Assembly: GCA_910584915.1 (NCBI GenBank)
Contig: CAJUDM010000019.1
Coordinates: forward strand, 1 to 37,327
Length of the DNA stretch: 37,327 nt
DNA from: an uncultured Lachnospiraceae bacterium
GTDB taxonomy: Bacteria; Bacillota; Clostridia; Lachnospirales; Lachnospiraceae
Direction: 5' to 3'
Shown here: in pieces, positions 25,681-33,603 of the stretch
Layout: the number at the start of each line of letters is the position of its first letter
Numbering within the stretch: position 1 is the stretch's first letter
The notes under the pieces: generated by a model
What the model was told of the DNA's origin: nothing
The model's input: only the letters and a program-made list of their open reading frames with translations
The model's database searches: none
Program-made: the position numbers and the translations under genes

Positions 25681-26217
25681 TTATACAAGTTCCAGAACCA
25701 CCTGCATTGCCGCATCTCCTTTACGGGGACCAATCTTGATGATCCTCGTATAACCGCCCTTGCGGTTGGCATACTTCGGTGCCACTTCATCAAACAGCTT
25801 GTTCGCCATGTTGATCTCTTTTGTGTTTCTCTTGCGTCCCGCGGGAGCAGTCGGTACTTCCGTCACAGGATAGAGCACTTTCATCATCTGACGTCTCGCA
25901 TGCTGTCTGGAAGGCAGATCCTTCTTGATCTCCTTTTCGACCTCATCAAATACGGTTACTTTCTTGCCGTCAACAACCTCTTTGACCCTCTTGCCGTCCT
26001 TGTCCTTGCGTGCAACTTTTGCTTTCACCTTGACGGTTTCAAAATTATCTTTTTCCCTCACTGCCAGAGTGATCACATGCTCTGCGATCTTGCGGACTTC
26101 CTTTGCCCTCGCCTCGGTCGTGATGATCTTTCCGTGATACAAAAGATTTGTCACCTGATTTCTGAGCAGCGCTTTTCTCTGGCTGCTTGTTCTGCCAAGT
26201 TTTCTGTACTTTGCCAT
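25681..26217 (-). CDS. rplQ: Large ribosomal subunit protein bL17, enlarged
   Basis: A 178-residue L17, clearly recognised by MAKYRKLGRTSSQRKALLRNQ and the C-terminal YTRIIKIGPRKGDAAMQVVLELV. Typical bacterial L17 is about 115-130 residues; here roughly 50 extra residues, lysine-rich (VKVKAKVARKDKDGKRVKEV and onward), lie in the middle between the REKDNFE and RQHARRQM regions. It is the last gene of the alpha operon after rpoA and binds 23S rRNA near the exit tunnel. Confidence 0.97.
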   Translation of the reverse strand: MAKYRKLGRTSSQRKALLRNQVTNLLYHGKIITTEARAKEVRKIAEHVITLAVREKDNFETVKVKAKVARKDKDGKRVKEVVDGKKVTVFDEVEKEIKKDLPSRQHARRQMMKVLYPVTEVPTAPAGRKRNTKEINMANKLFDEVAPKYANRKGGYTRIIKIGPRKGDAAMQVVLELV

Positions 26218-26380
26218 GATTGGCTCCTTTCACATTGAATGGATATTTCCGGCCACGCGCGTCGGTCTTACTTACCGGAATATTTTCAGTTACCATTTAT
26301 GAATACACACCCGTGCGCTTTGGGCTTACCGGGGATGTACATGGAACCTTCCCGTTCTGCTGCGCATTACGAGAAGCAGT

Positions 26381-27340
26381 TCACTCTTCACTGGGGTTAA
26401 GCTGAAGCCCTAACTCTTTCAGCTTTGCCAGCACTTCCTCCAAAGATTTCCGCCCCAGATTCCGGACTTTCATCATATCTTCAGAGGTTTTATTTGTCAG
26501 TTCTTCCACTGTATTGATACCGGCCCTCTTCAGGCAGTTGTAGGAACGAACGGAAAGTTCCAGTTCATCGATACTCATCTCCAGAACTTTGCCCTTCTCA
26601 TCGTCTTCCTTCTCCACCATGACCTCCGCACATTTCGCGTTCTCGGAGAGATCGATGAAGAGATTTAAATGTTCGCTGAGCACCTTCGCCGCAAGGCTCA
26701 CCGCCTCATCCGGCTCAAGCGTCCCGTTCGTATAGACATCCATCGTCAGCTTGTCAAAATCTGTCATCTGGCCGACACGGGTATTTTCCACAGTCACATT
26801 GACACGCTCAACTGGTGTGTAGATGGAATCCACCGCGATCACACCGATAGACATATCGCTGCTCTTGTTCTTGTCGGCGCCCACATAACCCCTGCCTTTT
26901 GTGATCGTCAGTTCCACATACAGCTTGGAATCCTTGCCGCCGCTCAATGTCGCAATGACCTGATCCGGGTTCATGATCTCGATATCCTGATCCACCTGGA
27001 TATCGGATGCATGGATCACGCCTTCGCCCTGAAAATCAATATATGCTGTCTTTGGCTCATTCCCCTCACTGTTGTTTCTGATGGCAAGGCTCTTGATGTT
27101 CATGATGATCTCGGTCACATCTTCCTTTACGCCCTCGATCGTTGTAAATTCATGCTGCACACCATCAAACTTCGCCTGGCTTACAGCAGTGCCGGGCAGG
27201 GAAGAAAGCATAATTCTTCTGAGAGAGTTACCAAGTGTGATACCATAACCTCTTTCCAAAGGCTCTACCACAAATTTGCCATACTTTTTATCGTCAGAGA
27301 TTTCCACAACCTCAATATTGGGTCTTTCAAACTCAAACAC
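26381..27340 (-). CDS. rpoA: RNA polymerase alpha subunit
   Basis: A 319-residue subunit that assembles RNA polymerase and contacts activators. The N-terminal assembly domain has FVVEPLERGYGITLGNSLRR, and the C-terminal DNA-binding domain has SYNCLKRAGINTVEELTNKT and VRNLGRKSLEEV. I chose a GTG start at 27340 (VFEFERPN), 9 bases after AAGGAGG; a GTG at 27349 directly abuts the ribosome site and is unlikely. It lies between rpsD and rplQ. The upstream gap carries a long inverted repeat. Confidence 0.97.
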   Translation of the reverse strand: MFEFERPNIEVVEISDDKKYGKFVVEPLERGYGITLGNSLRRIMLSSLPGTAVSQAKFDGVQHEFTTIEGVKEDVTEIIMNIKSLAIRNNSEGNEPKTAYIDFQGEGVIHASDIQVDQDIEIMNPDQVIATLSGGKDSKLYVELTITKGRGYVGADKNKSSDMSIGVIAVDSIYTPVERVNVTVENTRVGQMTDFDKLTMDVYTNGTLEPDEAVSLAAKVLSEHLNLFIDLSENAKCAEVMVEKEDDEKGKVLEMSIDELELSVRSYNCLKRAGINTVEELTNKTSEDMMKVRNLGRKSLEEVLAKLKELGLQLNPSEE

Positions 27341-27369
27341 TACGTACACCCTCCTTTTTATTTACATAC

Positions 27370-27440
27370 AAGAAAAACAAATGCAGCTTTTATGAGGCAA
27401 TGCCTTACGCCAGCCTCACCCTGCGCTTTGTTTTTCTCTT
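27370..27440. repeat. Long inverted repeat between rpsD and rpoA
   Basis: AAGAAAAACAAATGCAG (27370-27386) pairs with CTGCGC...TTTGTTTTTCTCTT (27421-27440), with a few bulges, and an inner TGAGGC/GCCTCA stem. The arm AAGAAAAACAAATG is identical to one in the gap before rpsD, so the two copies flank rpsD. Confidence 0.65.
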
Positions 27441-27451
27441 ATGCCGCCTTA

Positions 27452-28045
27452 TTACTTAGAATACAATTCGACGATAGCCATTTCATCAACAGGTACGTCT
27501 ATCATTTCTCTTGTAGGAAGTGCTTTGATGGTGCCTTTGAAAGCTTCCAGGTCAACCTCCATCCATTCCGGTGTCAGTCTGCCTGCCGTAACTTCAATAA
27601 TATCTTTGTATCTCTGCAATTCTCTGGATTTCTCCCTGATCTCGACCGTATCGCCGGCGCTCACCAGGTAGGAAGGGATCTGTACAGGCTTACCGTTTAC
27701 AAGGACATGCTGATGTCCGACGATCTGTCTCGCCTCTCTTCTTGTTCTCGCAAAACCCATTCTGAAGATCACGCTGTCCAGCCTTCTCTCAAGCAGGATC
27801 ATCAGGTTCTCACCTGTACGTCCTTTCATTCTCTCGGCTTTGTTGTAATAGTTTCTGAAAGGTTTCTCCAGAACGCCGTAGATGAATTTTGCCTGCTGCT
27901 TCGCGCGAAGCTGCAGAGCATACTCACTCATCTTCTTGCCTGCTCTGGGAGATTTTCTCTTGGATTTCTTATCATATCCCAGGAATGTCGGATCAAGTTC
28001 CAGGGAACGACATCTTTTCAGTACGGGTACTCTGTTTACTGCCAT
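27452..28045 (-). CDS. rpsD: Small ribosomal subunit protein uS4
   Basis: A 197-residue S4, an early 16S rRNA binder. Recognised from RVPVLKRCRSLELDPTFLGY at the N-terminus and the S4 RNA-binding motif MGFARTRREARQIVGHQHVLVNGK in the middle. The N-terminal zinc cysteines of some S4 forms are absent apart from one Cys. It lies within the alpha operon between rpsK and rpoA, flanked by unusually long gaps with hairpins. Confidence 0.97.
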   Translation of the reverse strand: MAVNRVPVLKRCRSLELDPTFLGYDKKSKRKSPRAGKKMSEYALQLRAKQQAKFIYGVLEKPFRNYYNKAERMKGRTGENLMILLERRLDSVIFRMGFARTRREARQIVGHQHVLVNGKPVQIPSYLVSAGDTVEIREKSRELQRYKDIIEVTAGRLTPEWMEVDLEAFKGTIKALPTREMIDVPVDEMAIVELYSK

Positions 28046-28154
28046 TTAATAATTTTCCTCTCTTTCTATACATTGTTTACAGTACATCATTTCCCGGCAA
28101 TCCCGCATCCTGCCGGATTGCCATCTCTTTCTGTACATTCTTCCAACGCCTAAA

Positions 28155-28210
28155 ACTCGCAAACCCGCGCTTACGCGCTTTATATCCGATTACATCGGAT
28201 GTTTGCTCGC
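28155..28210 (-). repeat. Small hairpin repeat, copy 3, expanded interior
   Basis: Minus strand GCGAGCAAAC ... GTTTGCGAGT encloses two perfect sub-hairpins, ATCCGAT-GTA-ATCGGAT and GCGC-GTAA-GCGC. The outer arms match copies 1 and 2. Confidence 0.6.
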
Positions 28211-28219
28211 GAACGCTGT

Positions 28220-28260
28220 AAGAAAAACAAATGTCTGCTGCGCAGCCGCCTGTTTTTCTT
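28220..28260. repeat. Inverted repeat after rpsK
   Basis: AAGAAAAACA (28220-28229) pairs perfectly with TGTTTTTCTT (28251-28260) around a centre containing the palindrome GCTGCGCAGC. It lies about 10 bases after the rpsK stop, in the 226-base gap before rpsD, and shares an arm with the repeat at 27370-27440. The rest of the gap also has GGCAATCC/GGATTGCC as a hairpin. Confidence 0.65.
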
Positions 28261-28271
28261 TAGCAGCTGTT

Positions 28272-28670
28272 CTATACGCGGCGGCGTTTCGGCGGGCGGC
28301 ATCCGTTGTGAGGAACCGGGGTTACGTCACGAATGCTCACTACCTCCAGCCCACATGCCTGAAGCGCACGGATCGCTGCCTCACGCCCTGAGCCAGGGCC
28401 CTTTACAAAAACATCAACCGTCTTAAGGCCGTGCACAAGCGCTGCCTTTGTTGCTGTCTCTGCCGCCATCTGTGCTGCATACGGAGTAGATTTCCTTGAA
28501 CCTCTAAAACCAAGACCACCGGCACTTGCCCAACTTAAAGCATTGCCTTCCGTATCCGTCAGTGTAACGATCGTATTGTTAAAGGAAGACTGAATATGTG
28601 CCTGTCCGCGTTCAACGTTTTTCTTGACACGTCTTTTTGTCACTTTTTTTGCTGTAACTTTTTTTGCCAT
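28272..28670 (-). CDS. rpsK: Small ribosomal subunit protein uS11
   Basis: A 132-residue S11 on the 30S platform. Recognised by GQAHIQSSFNNTIVTLTD, SAGGLGFRGSRKSTPYAAQM and the C-terminal DVTPVPHNGCRPPKRRRV. Length is normal. It follows rpsM by 37 bases within the alpha operon. Confidence 0.98.
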   Translation of the reverse strand: MAKKVTAKKVTKRRVKKNVERGQAHIQSSFNNTIVTLTDTEGNALSWASAGGLGFRGSRKSTPYAAQMAAETATKAALVHGLKTVDVFVKGPGSGREAAIRALQACGLEVVSIRDVTPVPHNGCRPPKRRRV

Positions 28671-28707
28671 TTTAAACTAACCTACTTTCTTTCTACTATG
28701 CAATCTG

Positions 28708-29076
28708 TTATTTCTTCTTGTTAGCTACTGTTCTCTTCGGACCTTTACGTGTTCTTGCATTGGTCTTTGTATTCTGACCACGAACAGGAAGTCCTTTTCT
28801 GTGACGGATGCCTCGATAGCATCCGATCTCCTGCAGCCTCTTGATATTCAGGGCGATCTCTCTTCTTAAGTCACCCTCCACCATGTAATCTGCATCGATC
28901 ACTTCACTGATCTTTTTCACTTCCTCATCTGTCAGATCGCGACAGCGGGTGTCAGGATTCACCTTTGCCGCCGCACAGATTTTTGTTGCACTCACTCGTC
29001 CAATACCATAAATATAGGTAAGTCCGATCTCGACACGTTTGTCTCTGGGTAAGTCTACACCTGAAATACGAGCCAT
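28708..29076 (-). CDS. rpsM: Small ribosomal subunit protein uS13
   Basis: A 122-residue S13 of the 30S head. Recognised by MARISGVDLPRDKRVEIGLT, YIYGIGRVSA and the C-terminal GLPVRGQNTKTNARTRKGPK. I use the canonical ATG at 29076; the frame stays open upstream, but the family begins here. Confidence 0.98.
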   Translation of the reverse strand: MARISGVDLPRDKRVEIGLTYIYGIGRVSATKICAAAKVNPDTRCRDLTDEEVKKISEVIDADYMVEGDLRREIALNIKRLQEIGCYRGIRHRKGLPVRGQNTKTNARTRKGPKRTVANKKK

Positions 29077-29322
29077 TCCATTTTCCTCCGCTTTCTTTGT
29101 TTCTTTTGATCTGCCGGGAACTGCAAAGATATAAATCTGCAACAAATTTGTTTTGCAGCACTTCCCTATGCAATTGAGTTACTAATTGACTGGGCTAAGC
29201 AACGGCAATACTTGCCTTATGCTATGCAATATGCTAAAGCCAGCCGGAAAAATATCCGACCTTTCCGAATACCTATCGGTATCAAAAAGTAAACGCTGAA
29301 CAGGTCAGCATGGAACAGGCTC
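29077..29322 (-). other. 246-base structured gap between rpmJ and rpsM
   Basis: No gene. Several hairpins are possible on the minus strand: GGCAA-GTA-TTGCC (29204-29216), CGGAAA/TTTCCG (29245-29267) and CCGATAGGTATTCGG. This gap is much longer than the others in this part of the operon and could carry an autoregulatory leader; I recognise no known motif. Confidence 0.35.
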
Positions 29323-29436
29323 TTAACCCTGTACCTGTTTATGTTTCGGATTCTCACAGATAATTCTTATTTTCCCTTTTCTCTTAATAACTTTGCACTT
29401 TTCGCAAATCGGTTTTACTGATGATCTAACCTTCAT
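29323..29436 (-). CDS. rpmJ: Large ribosomal subunit protein bL36
   Basis: A 37-residue protein read by hand on the minus strand: MKVRSSVKPICEKCKVIKRK, then GKIRIICENPKHKQVQG. The zinc ligands Cys11, Cys14, Cys27 and the later His are present, so it is the zinc-binding form. AAAGGAGG lies before the ATG, and a good promoter lies about 35 bases further upstream. The position between infA and rpsM is canonical. Confidence 0.97.
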   Translation of the reverse strand: MKVRSSVKPICEKCKVIKRKGKIRIICENPKHKQVQG

Positions 29437-29468
29437 CGTGTTCCCTCCTTTCAAAAAGACCGTTTCTC

Positions 29469-29497
29469 ATTGTATCATAAACGCATTGCCATTGCAA
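29469..29497 (-). promoter_or_regulatory. Internal promoter before rpmJ (alpha operon)
   Basis: TTGCAA (29492-29497), a 17-base spacer and TACAAT (29469-29474) with an extended TG element on the minus strand. It would drive rpmJ, rpsM, rpsK, rpsD, rpoA and rplQ. Just upstream is a tandem CAGTAAAATA duplication (about 29522-29542). Confidence 0.75.
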
Positions 29498-29593
29498 GCA
29501 AATTTTATCAGAAATCTCCGTATTTTACTGCTATTTTACTGCAATCCGGTCCTCGGAAGAAATTCATATGGATTTCACCTGCCCATGCGGCAC

Positions 29594-29812
29594 TTACTTG
29601 TCTCTCCAGATGATTCTCCCTTTTGACAGATCGTATGGGGAAAGCTCCAATGTCACCTTGTCACCGGGCAGGATACGGATAAAATTCTGTCTCAGCTTAC
29701 CGCTGATATGCGCCAGCACCTTGTGTCCGTTCTCCAGTTCCACCTGAAACATGGTATTCGGCAGTTTCTCCACCACAGTTCCCTCAATTTCAATTACATC
29801 TGCTTTTGACAT
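29594..29812 (-). CDS. infA: Translation initiation factor IF-1
   Basis: A 72-residue OB-fold factor that binds the ribosomal A site during initiation. Canonical sequence includes SKADVIEIEGTVVEKLPNTM and GDKVTLELSPYDLSKGRI. AGGAGG stands 7 bases before the ATG. Its first 19 bases overlap the end of the KOW-domain gene, so translation is probably coupled. Confidence 0.98.
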   Translation of the reverse strand: MSKADVIEIEGTVVEKLPNTMFQVELENGHKVLAHISGKLRQNFIRILPGDKVTLELSPYDLSKGRIIWRDK

Positions 29813-30054
29813 GCTTTAACCTCCTGAATAATGATACTCACATCAATGCTTTCACCCCGAAGAAGCTTTTCTGCCACCCCGGAATCTCTATACTTTTTTA
29901 TGATCTGGATATGTTTCCTGTTTTTCTTTTTAGGATTTCTGCAGGTTTTCCCTCTTCCATCCGCAAGATACACATATTCTTCTTCTTCACCAACAATTAC
30001 ATATATTTTATTTCTGTCATGTCCCGCAAGGGAAACTGCCATACACCCCAGCAT
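29794..30054 (-). CDS. KOW-domain RNA-binding protein (L14e-like)
   Basis: An 86-residue protein of the KOW/L14e-like group found between map and infA in Clostridia. The core is GCMAVSLAGHDRNKIYVIV, then EEYVYLADGRGKTCRNPKKK followed by NRKHIQII, which should bind RNA. Its exact role is not established. The start is uncertain: ATG at 30054 fits the family length but has only GGAAC upstream, and an in-frame ATG eight codons earlier (30078) is possible. The upstream open frame is filled by a repeat-derived sequence, so longer starts are rejected. It overlaps infA by 19 bases. Confidence 0.8.
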   Translation of the reverse strand: MLGCMAVSLAGHDRNKIYVIVGEEEEYVYLADGRGKTCRNPKKKNRKHIQIIKKYRDSGVAEKLLRGESIDVSIIIQEVKACQKQM

Positions 30055-30305
30055 ATTATTTTTGTTCCAGTTCCGCATATATTCCAACTCACAAACACTT
30101 CGCTTTTTGTTCGTATCCCTCGCTTTCTGCTCGGTCCATTCCAATTCCGCATAATTTCCACCAGCACATCCTGTATGCAACTCAATTTCCAACAAAAAAT
30201 GAGAACATTCTCTATTTGCTCCTGCAAATCGAGAAGCGGCGAATGACTCCACCTGCCGGTGCAGTTATTCTTAGTTATGCGCTTCCGGAAATTACGCTGA
30301 TTTAT
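30055..30305 (-). other. Gap between map and the KOW gene containing hairpin copy 2 and direct repeats
   Basis: Hairpin copy 2 (30087-30114, ACGAACAAA ... GTTTGTGAGT on the minus strand) is flanked by 22-base imperfect direct repeats (30064-30085 and 30138-30159, 18 of 22 identical), as if inserted with duplication of the target. The sequence is open in two frames on the minus strand but matches no family I recognise. Confidence 0.5.
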
Positions 30306-31067
30306 TTATGGAAGATGGCTGAGTGTCAATATCTCCGGTTCACCCTCCGTGATCAGGATCGTATTTTCATAATGGGCGGAAATGCTTCCGTCCTCAGTCA
30401 CTACAGTCCAGTCGTCCTCAAGCCATTCCACATCGGCGCGCCCTAAATTGATCATGGGCTCCACTGCGAGCGTCATGCCGGGTACCAGCTTTATTCCTTT
30501 TCTTCTCTGCCTGAAGTTGGGAATCTGAGGATCCTCATGAAGGGACGTCCCTATGCCGTGCCCCACCAGATCCCTGACGATGCCGTAGCCGAACTGACTG
30601 ATATATGCGTCAATGGCATTAGAGATATCATGCAGATGCCCGCCTGCCCTCGCCTTTTTGATCCCCTCAAAAAAGCTCTGACGGGTTCTCTCTATCAGAA
30701 GTCTCGCCTCCTCGCTGATCTCTCCCACTGCGTAAGTCCTGGCGGCATCGGAATGATACCCTTTATAGATAAGGCCCGCATCCAGGCTCACGATGTCCCC
30801 GTCCATCAGTATCCTGTCTTTATGAGGGATCCCGTGTACCACCTCGTCATTTACAGAAACGCAGATAGAAGCCGGATATCCGTTATAATCCTTAAAGTTT
30901 GGGATACAGCCCATATCCCGTATCATCTTATCCCCCATCCTGTCGATATCCAGTGTGGAGATGCCGGGCCTGATCGCCTTTCCCAGTTCATCATGTACTA
31001 TCTCAAGAAGTCTGCAAGACTCCCGCATAAGCTCAATTTCTCTCGCTGATTTTATACTAACTGCCAT
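30306..31067 (-). CDS. map: Methionine aminopeptidase, type I
   Basis: A 253-residue metallo-protease that removes the initiator Met. Metal ligands are visible in SLDAGLIYKGYHSDAAR (two Asp), GHGIGTSLHEDP (His), LAVEPMI (Glu) and the late DGSISAHYENT (Glu), and the substrate His is in DEVVHGIP. Length is typical, and there is no N-terminal zinc extension. It follows adk by about 54 bases in the spc operon. Confidence 0.97.
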   Translation of the reverse strand: MAVSIKSAREIELMRESCRLLEIVHDELGKAIRPGISTLDIDRMGDKMIRDMGCIPNFKDYNGYPASICVSVNDEVVHGIPHKDRILMDGDIVSLDAGLIYKGYHSDAARTYAVGEISEEARLLIERTRQSFFEGIKKARAGGHLHDISNAIDAYISQFGYGIVRDLVGHGIGTSLHEDPQIPNFRQRRKGIKLVPGMTLAVEPMINLGRADVEWLEDDWTVVTEDGSISAHYENTILITEGEPEILTLSHLP

Positions 31068-31121
31068 TGCCCATGCCTCTTTATCAAAACATATTATGTC
31101 TGCACTCAGACACAGATGCGG

Positions 31122-31763
31122 TTATTTAAGAATTTCCGTGATAGTCTCAAATACATCCATCATATCCTGTGTGCCGTCCACTGTCCTTAAAATGCCCTTT
31201 TTTTCGTAAAAGCTGATCAGAGGCTGCGTCTGTTCATGGTAAACGTTCAATCTGTTCTTTACCGTCTCTTCTTTGTCATCATCGCGAAGGATCAGCGCCT
31301 CACCGCATTTATCGCAGATTCCTTCTTTTTTAGGCGGTACATTTTCTATATGATATGTCGCTCCGCAGGATGTGCAGGCACGCCTTCCCATCATTCTTTT
31401 GATGATGAGTTCATCCGGCACCTCCATATCGATCGCCGCATCAATCTTATCCCCGAGTTTCTCAAGTTCCTTTTCAAGAACTTCCGCCTGGGGGATATTT
31501 CTCGGAAAACCATCCAGAATATATCCGTTCTCACAGTCTTTCTGCGCCACTCTGTCGAGAAGTATCCTGACAGTCAGTTCATCAGGCACAAGTACGCCTC
31601 TGTCCATATAACTCTTTGCTTCTTTTCCAAGTTCCGTACCGTTTTTGATATTGGCGCGGAAAATATCGCCTGTGGAAACATGGGGCAGATGGTACTTCTC
31701 CGCGATCATCTGAGCCTGCGTTCCCTTACCCGCGCCGGGCGCCCCTAACATTATAATCTTCAT
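31122..31763 (-). CDS. adk: Adenylate kinase, zinc-lid type
   Basis: A 213-residue enzyme converting AMP and ATP to two ADP. The P-loop is GAPGAGKGTQ (7-16), and the NMP-binding region follows with THIS-type residues HVSTGDIFR. DGFPRNIPQAE is canonical. The lid carries a four-cysteine zinc site, CTSCGATYH ... CDKCG, usual in Gram-positive enzymes. GGAGG precedes the ATG. It lies between secY and map. Confidence 0.98.
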   Translation of the reverse strand: MKIIMLGAPGAGKGTQAQMIAEKYHLPHVSTGDIFRANIKNGTELGKEAKSYMDRGVLVPDELTVRILLDRVAQKDCENGYILDGFPRNIPQAEVLEKELEKLGDKIDAAIDMEVPDELIIKRMMGRRACTSCGATYHIENVPPKKEGICDKCGEALILRDDDKEETVKNRLNVYHEQTQPLISFYEKKGILRTVDGTQDMMDVFETITEILK

Positions 31764-31789
31764 TGCAATCCTCCATTCCCCATGTAACT

Positions 31790-31815
31790 ATGGGATGGGG
31801 CTCCCCCCATCCCAT
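31790..31815. repeat. Perfect 11-bp hairpin between secY and adk
   Basis: ATGGGATGGGG (31790-31800) pairs with CCCCATCCCAT (31805-31815) around a 4-base loop. No T-run follows on the minus strand, so it may set the secY/adk mRNA ratio by pausing or processing rather than terminate. Confidence 0.6.
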
Positions 31816-31823
31816 ATGACTTA

Positions 31824-33140
31824 TCAATCGTTTAAAAACCCTTTGTAGTTCCGAACAAGCATCAGCGATTCCACCTGCTTTAGTGTCTCCACCACAACGC
31901 TGACGATAATGATCAGGCTCGTGCCGCCGAAAGATACGCTTGCGCCGAATACGCCGTTAAAGAAGAACGGCAGAACGCACACGATCGTAAGGCCGCAGGC
32001 GCCGATAAATATAATATAGTTCAGTATCTTGCTCAGGTACTCACTGGTCGGCCTGCCCGGCCTGATACCCGGGATAAAACCACCCTGCTTCTTCATATTC
32101 TCCGCAATCTCGATTGGATTGAATGTGATAGATGTGTAGAAGTAAGCAAAGAAGATCACCAGCACAATATATAACACAAGACCGAGGCTGTAGACCGGCT
32201 CGCTCGGCCTGCACCAGTTGCTGGAACTGAACCCGCGAAGCACCTTGCCCCAGAAGCTTGTTCCTCCATTCACTCCTAAGAGGGAGCAGATGATCACCGG
32301 GAACTGCATCAGGGAAGATGCAAAGATAACCGGTATAACACCCGCCGTGTTGATCTTCAGCGGAATATTGCTGGAGTTTCCTCCATACATCTTCCGCCCC
32401 TGCATTTTTTTGGCATACTGTACCGGAATCTTACGGGTTCCGGAATTGAGTATAATAACAAGGACCACCATTAAAATGATCACAGCAATGATGATCACAG
32501 CGGCTACTACAGCCGGCGCGATCTCTCTGCCGGATATAAACTGCTCAAACAGCTGAGTAAGTTCCTGGGGAAGCCTTGAGACGATGTTTATGGTCAGGAC
32601 AATGGAAATACCATTGCCGATACCTTTTTCCGTGATCCTCTCACCGATCCACATCAGGAATGCACTTCCCGCCGTAAGCGCAAAGATTACCGTGATAACG
32701 TTCCATGCATCATATTCCTGTAAAAGTCCGCGCCGCCCGAAACCGATCGCCATCGCGCTGGACTCGATAACCGCAAGCGCCACTGTCACATAACGCGTGA
32801 TCGCCGTAATTTTTTTTCTGCCCTCTTCTCCGTCCTTCTGCATCTCCTCCAGCTTCGGAATCGCGATCGTCAAAAGCTGTATGATGATCGAAGATGTGAT
32901 ATAAGGCGTGATATTGAGAGCAATGACTGACATGCTTAAGAATGAGCCGCCTGTAAACGCGTCAAAAAGATTGAAAGCATCTCCCGTCTGTCCCGCAAAC
33001 CAGTTTGCAAAGTAGTCTCTGTTTACCCCTGGTACAGGGAGCTGGGAAGCAAGCCTGATGATCACCAGCATCCCCAGCGTATACAGAACCCTCTGTCTGA
33101 TTTCCTTTACTTTAAATGCATTTTTTAATGTTGTAAGCAT
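31824..33140 (-). CDS. secY: Protein translocase channel subunit SecY
   Basis: A 438-residue, ten-helix inner-membrane channel that moves preproteins with SecE, SecG and SecA. Recognised by RLASQLPVPGVNRDYF, the IVLTINIVSRLP region, the RKIPVQYAKKMQGRKMYGG loop and the GGFIPGIRPGRPTSEYL cytosolic loop. The start codon overlaps the rplO stop by one base (TAATG), so translation is coupled. Confidence 0.98.
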   Translation of the reverse strand: MLTTLKNAFKVKEIRQRVLYTLGMLVIIRLASQLPVPGVNRDYFANWFAGQTGDAFNLFDAFTGGSFLSMSVIALNITPYITSSIIIQLLTIAIPKLEEMQKDGEEGRKKITAITRYVTVALAVIESSAMAIGFGRRGLLQEYDAWNVITVIFALTAGSAFLMWIGERITEKGIGNGISIVLTINIVSRLPQELTQLFEQFISGREIAPAVVAAVIIIAVIILMVVLVIILNSGTRKIPVQYAKKMQGRKMYGGNSSNIPLKINTAGVIPVIFASSLMQFPVIICSLLGVNGGTSFWGKVLRGFSSSNWCRPSEPVYSLGLVLYIVLVIFFAYFYTSITFNPIEIAENMKKQGGFIPGIRPGRPTSEYLSKILNYIIFIGACGLTIVCVLPFFFNGVFGASVSFGGTSLIIIVSVVVETLKQVESLMLVRNYKGFLND

Positions 33141-33580
33141 TACATTACCTCTGTTGTTCCACCAAGTGCCTGAATCTTTTCAGATGCCGCTGCACTGAAA
33201 GCATTCGCTTTAACGTTCAGCTTCTTGGTAAGTTCTCCGTTTCCAAGGATTTTCACTCCATCTCTGGGATTTTTTACAATGCCTCTCTCCATTAATGCCT
33301 GTACATCTACGGTACTGTCATTCTCAAATACTTCAAGAGCGCTGATATTAATGCCTACGATCTCTTTTCTGTTTCTGTTCTTAAAGCCTCTCTTAGGAAG
33401 TCGTCTGTATAAAGGCATCTGACCACCTTCAAAACCAATCCTGGGAGCTCCTGAACGAGCTTTCTGTCCCTTATGGCCTTTACCTGCCGTCTTGCCGTTA
33501 CCTGAACCGTGTCCACGACCTCTTCTGAAATTATCGCTGTGTTTGGAACCTTCCGCAGGTCTCAAGTTAGATAAATCCAT
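33140..33580 (-). CDS. rplO: Large ribosomal subunit protein uL15
   Basis: A 146-residue L15. Recognised by MDLSNLRPAEGSKHSDNFRR, GRGHGSGNGKTAGKGHKGQK and GFEGGQMPLYRRLPKRGF. Normal length; AGAAGGAGG precedes the ATG. The stop overlaps the secY start. Confidence 0.98.
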   Translation of the reverse strand: MDLSNLRPAEGSKHSDNFRRGRGHGSGNGKTAGKGHKGQKARSGAPRIGFEGGQMPLYRRLPKRGFKNRNRKEIVGINISALEVFENDSTVDVQALMERGIVKNPRDGVKILGNGELTKKLNVKANAFSAAASEKIQALGGTTEVM

Positions 33581-33603
33581 TCTGATGACACCTCCTTCTC
33601 TGT

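Noticed and set aside
26669..28153. 494-residue plus-strand frame opposite rpoA and rpsD
   Set aside because: It is antisense to two unmistakable essential genes and has no recognisable domain.
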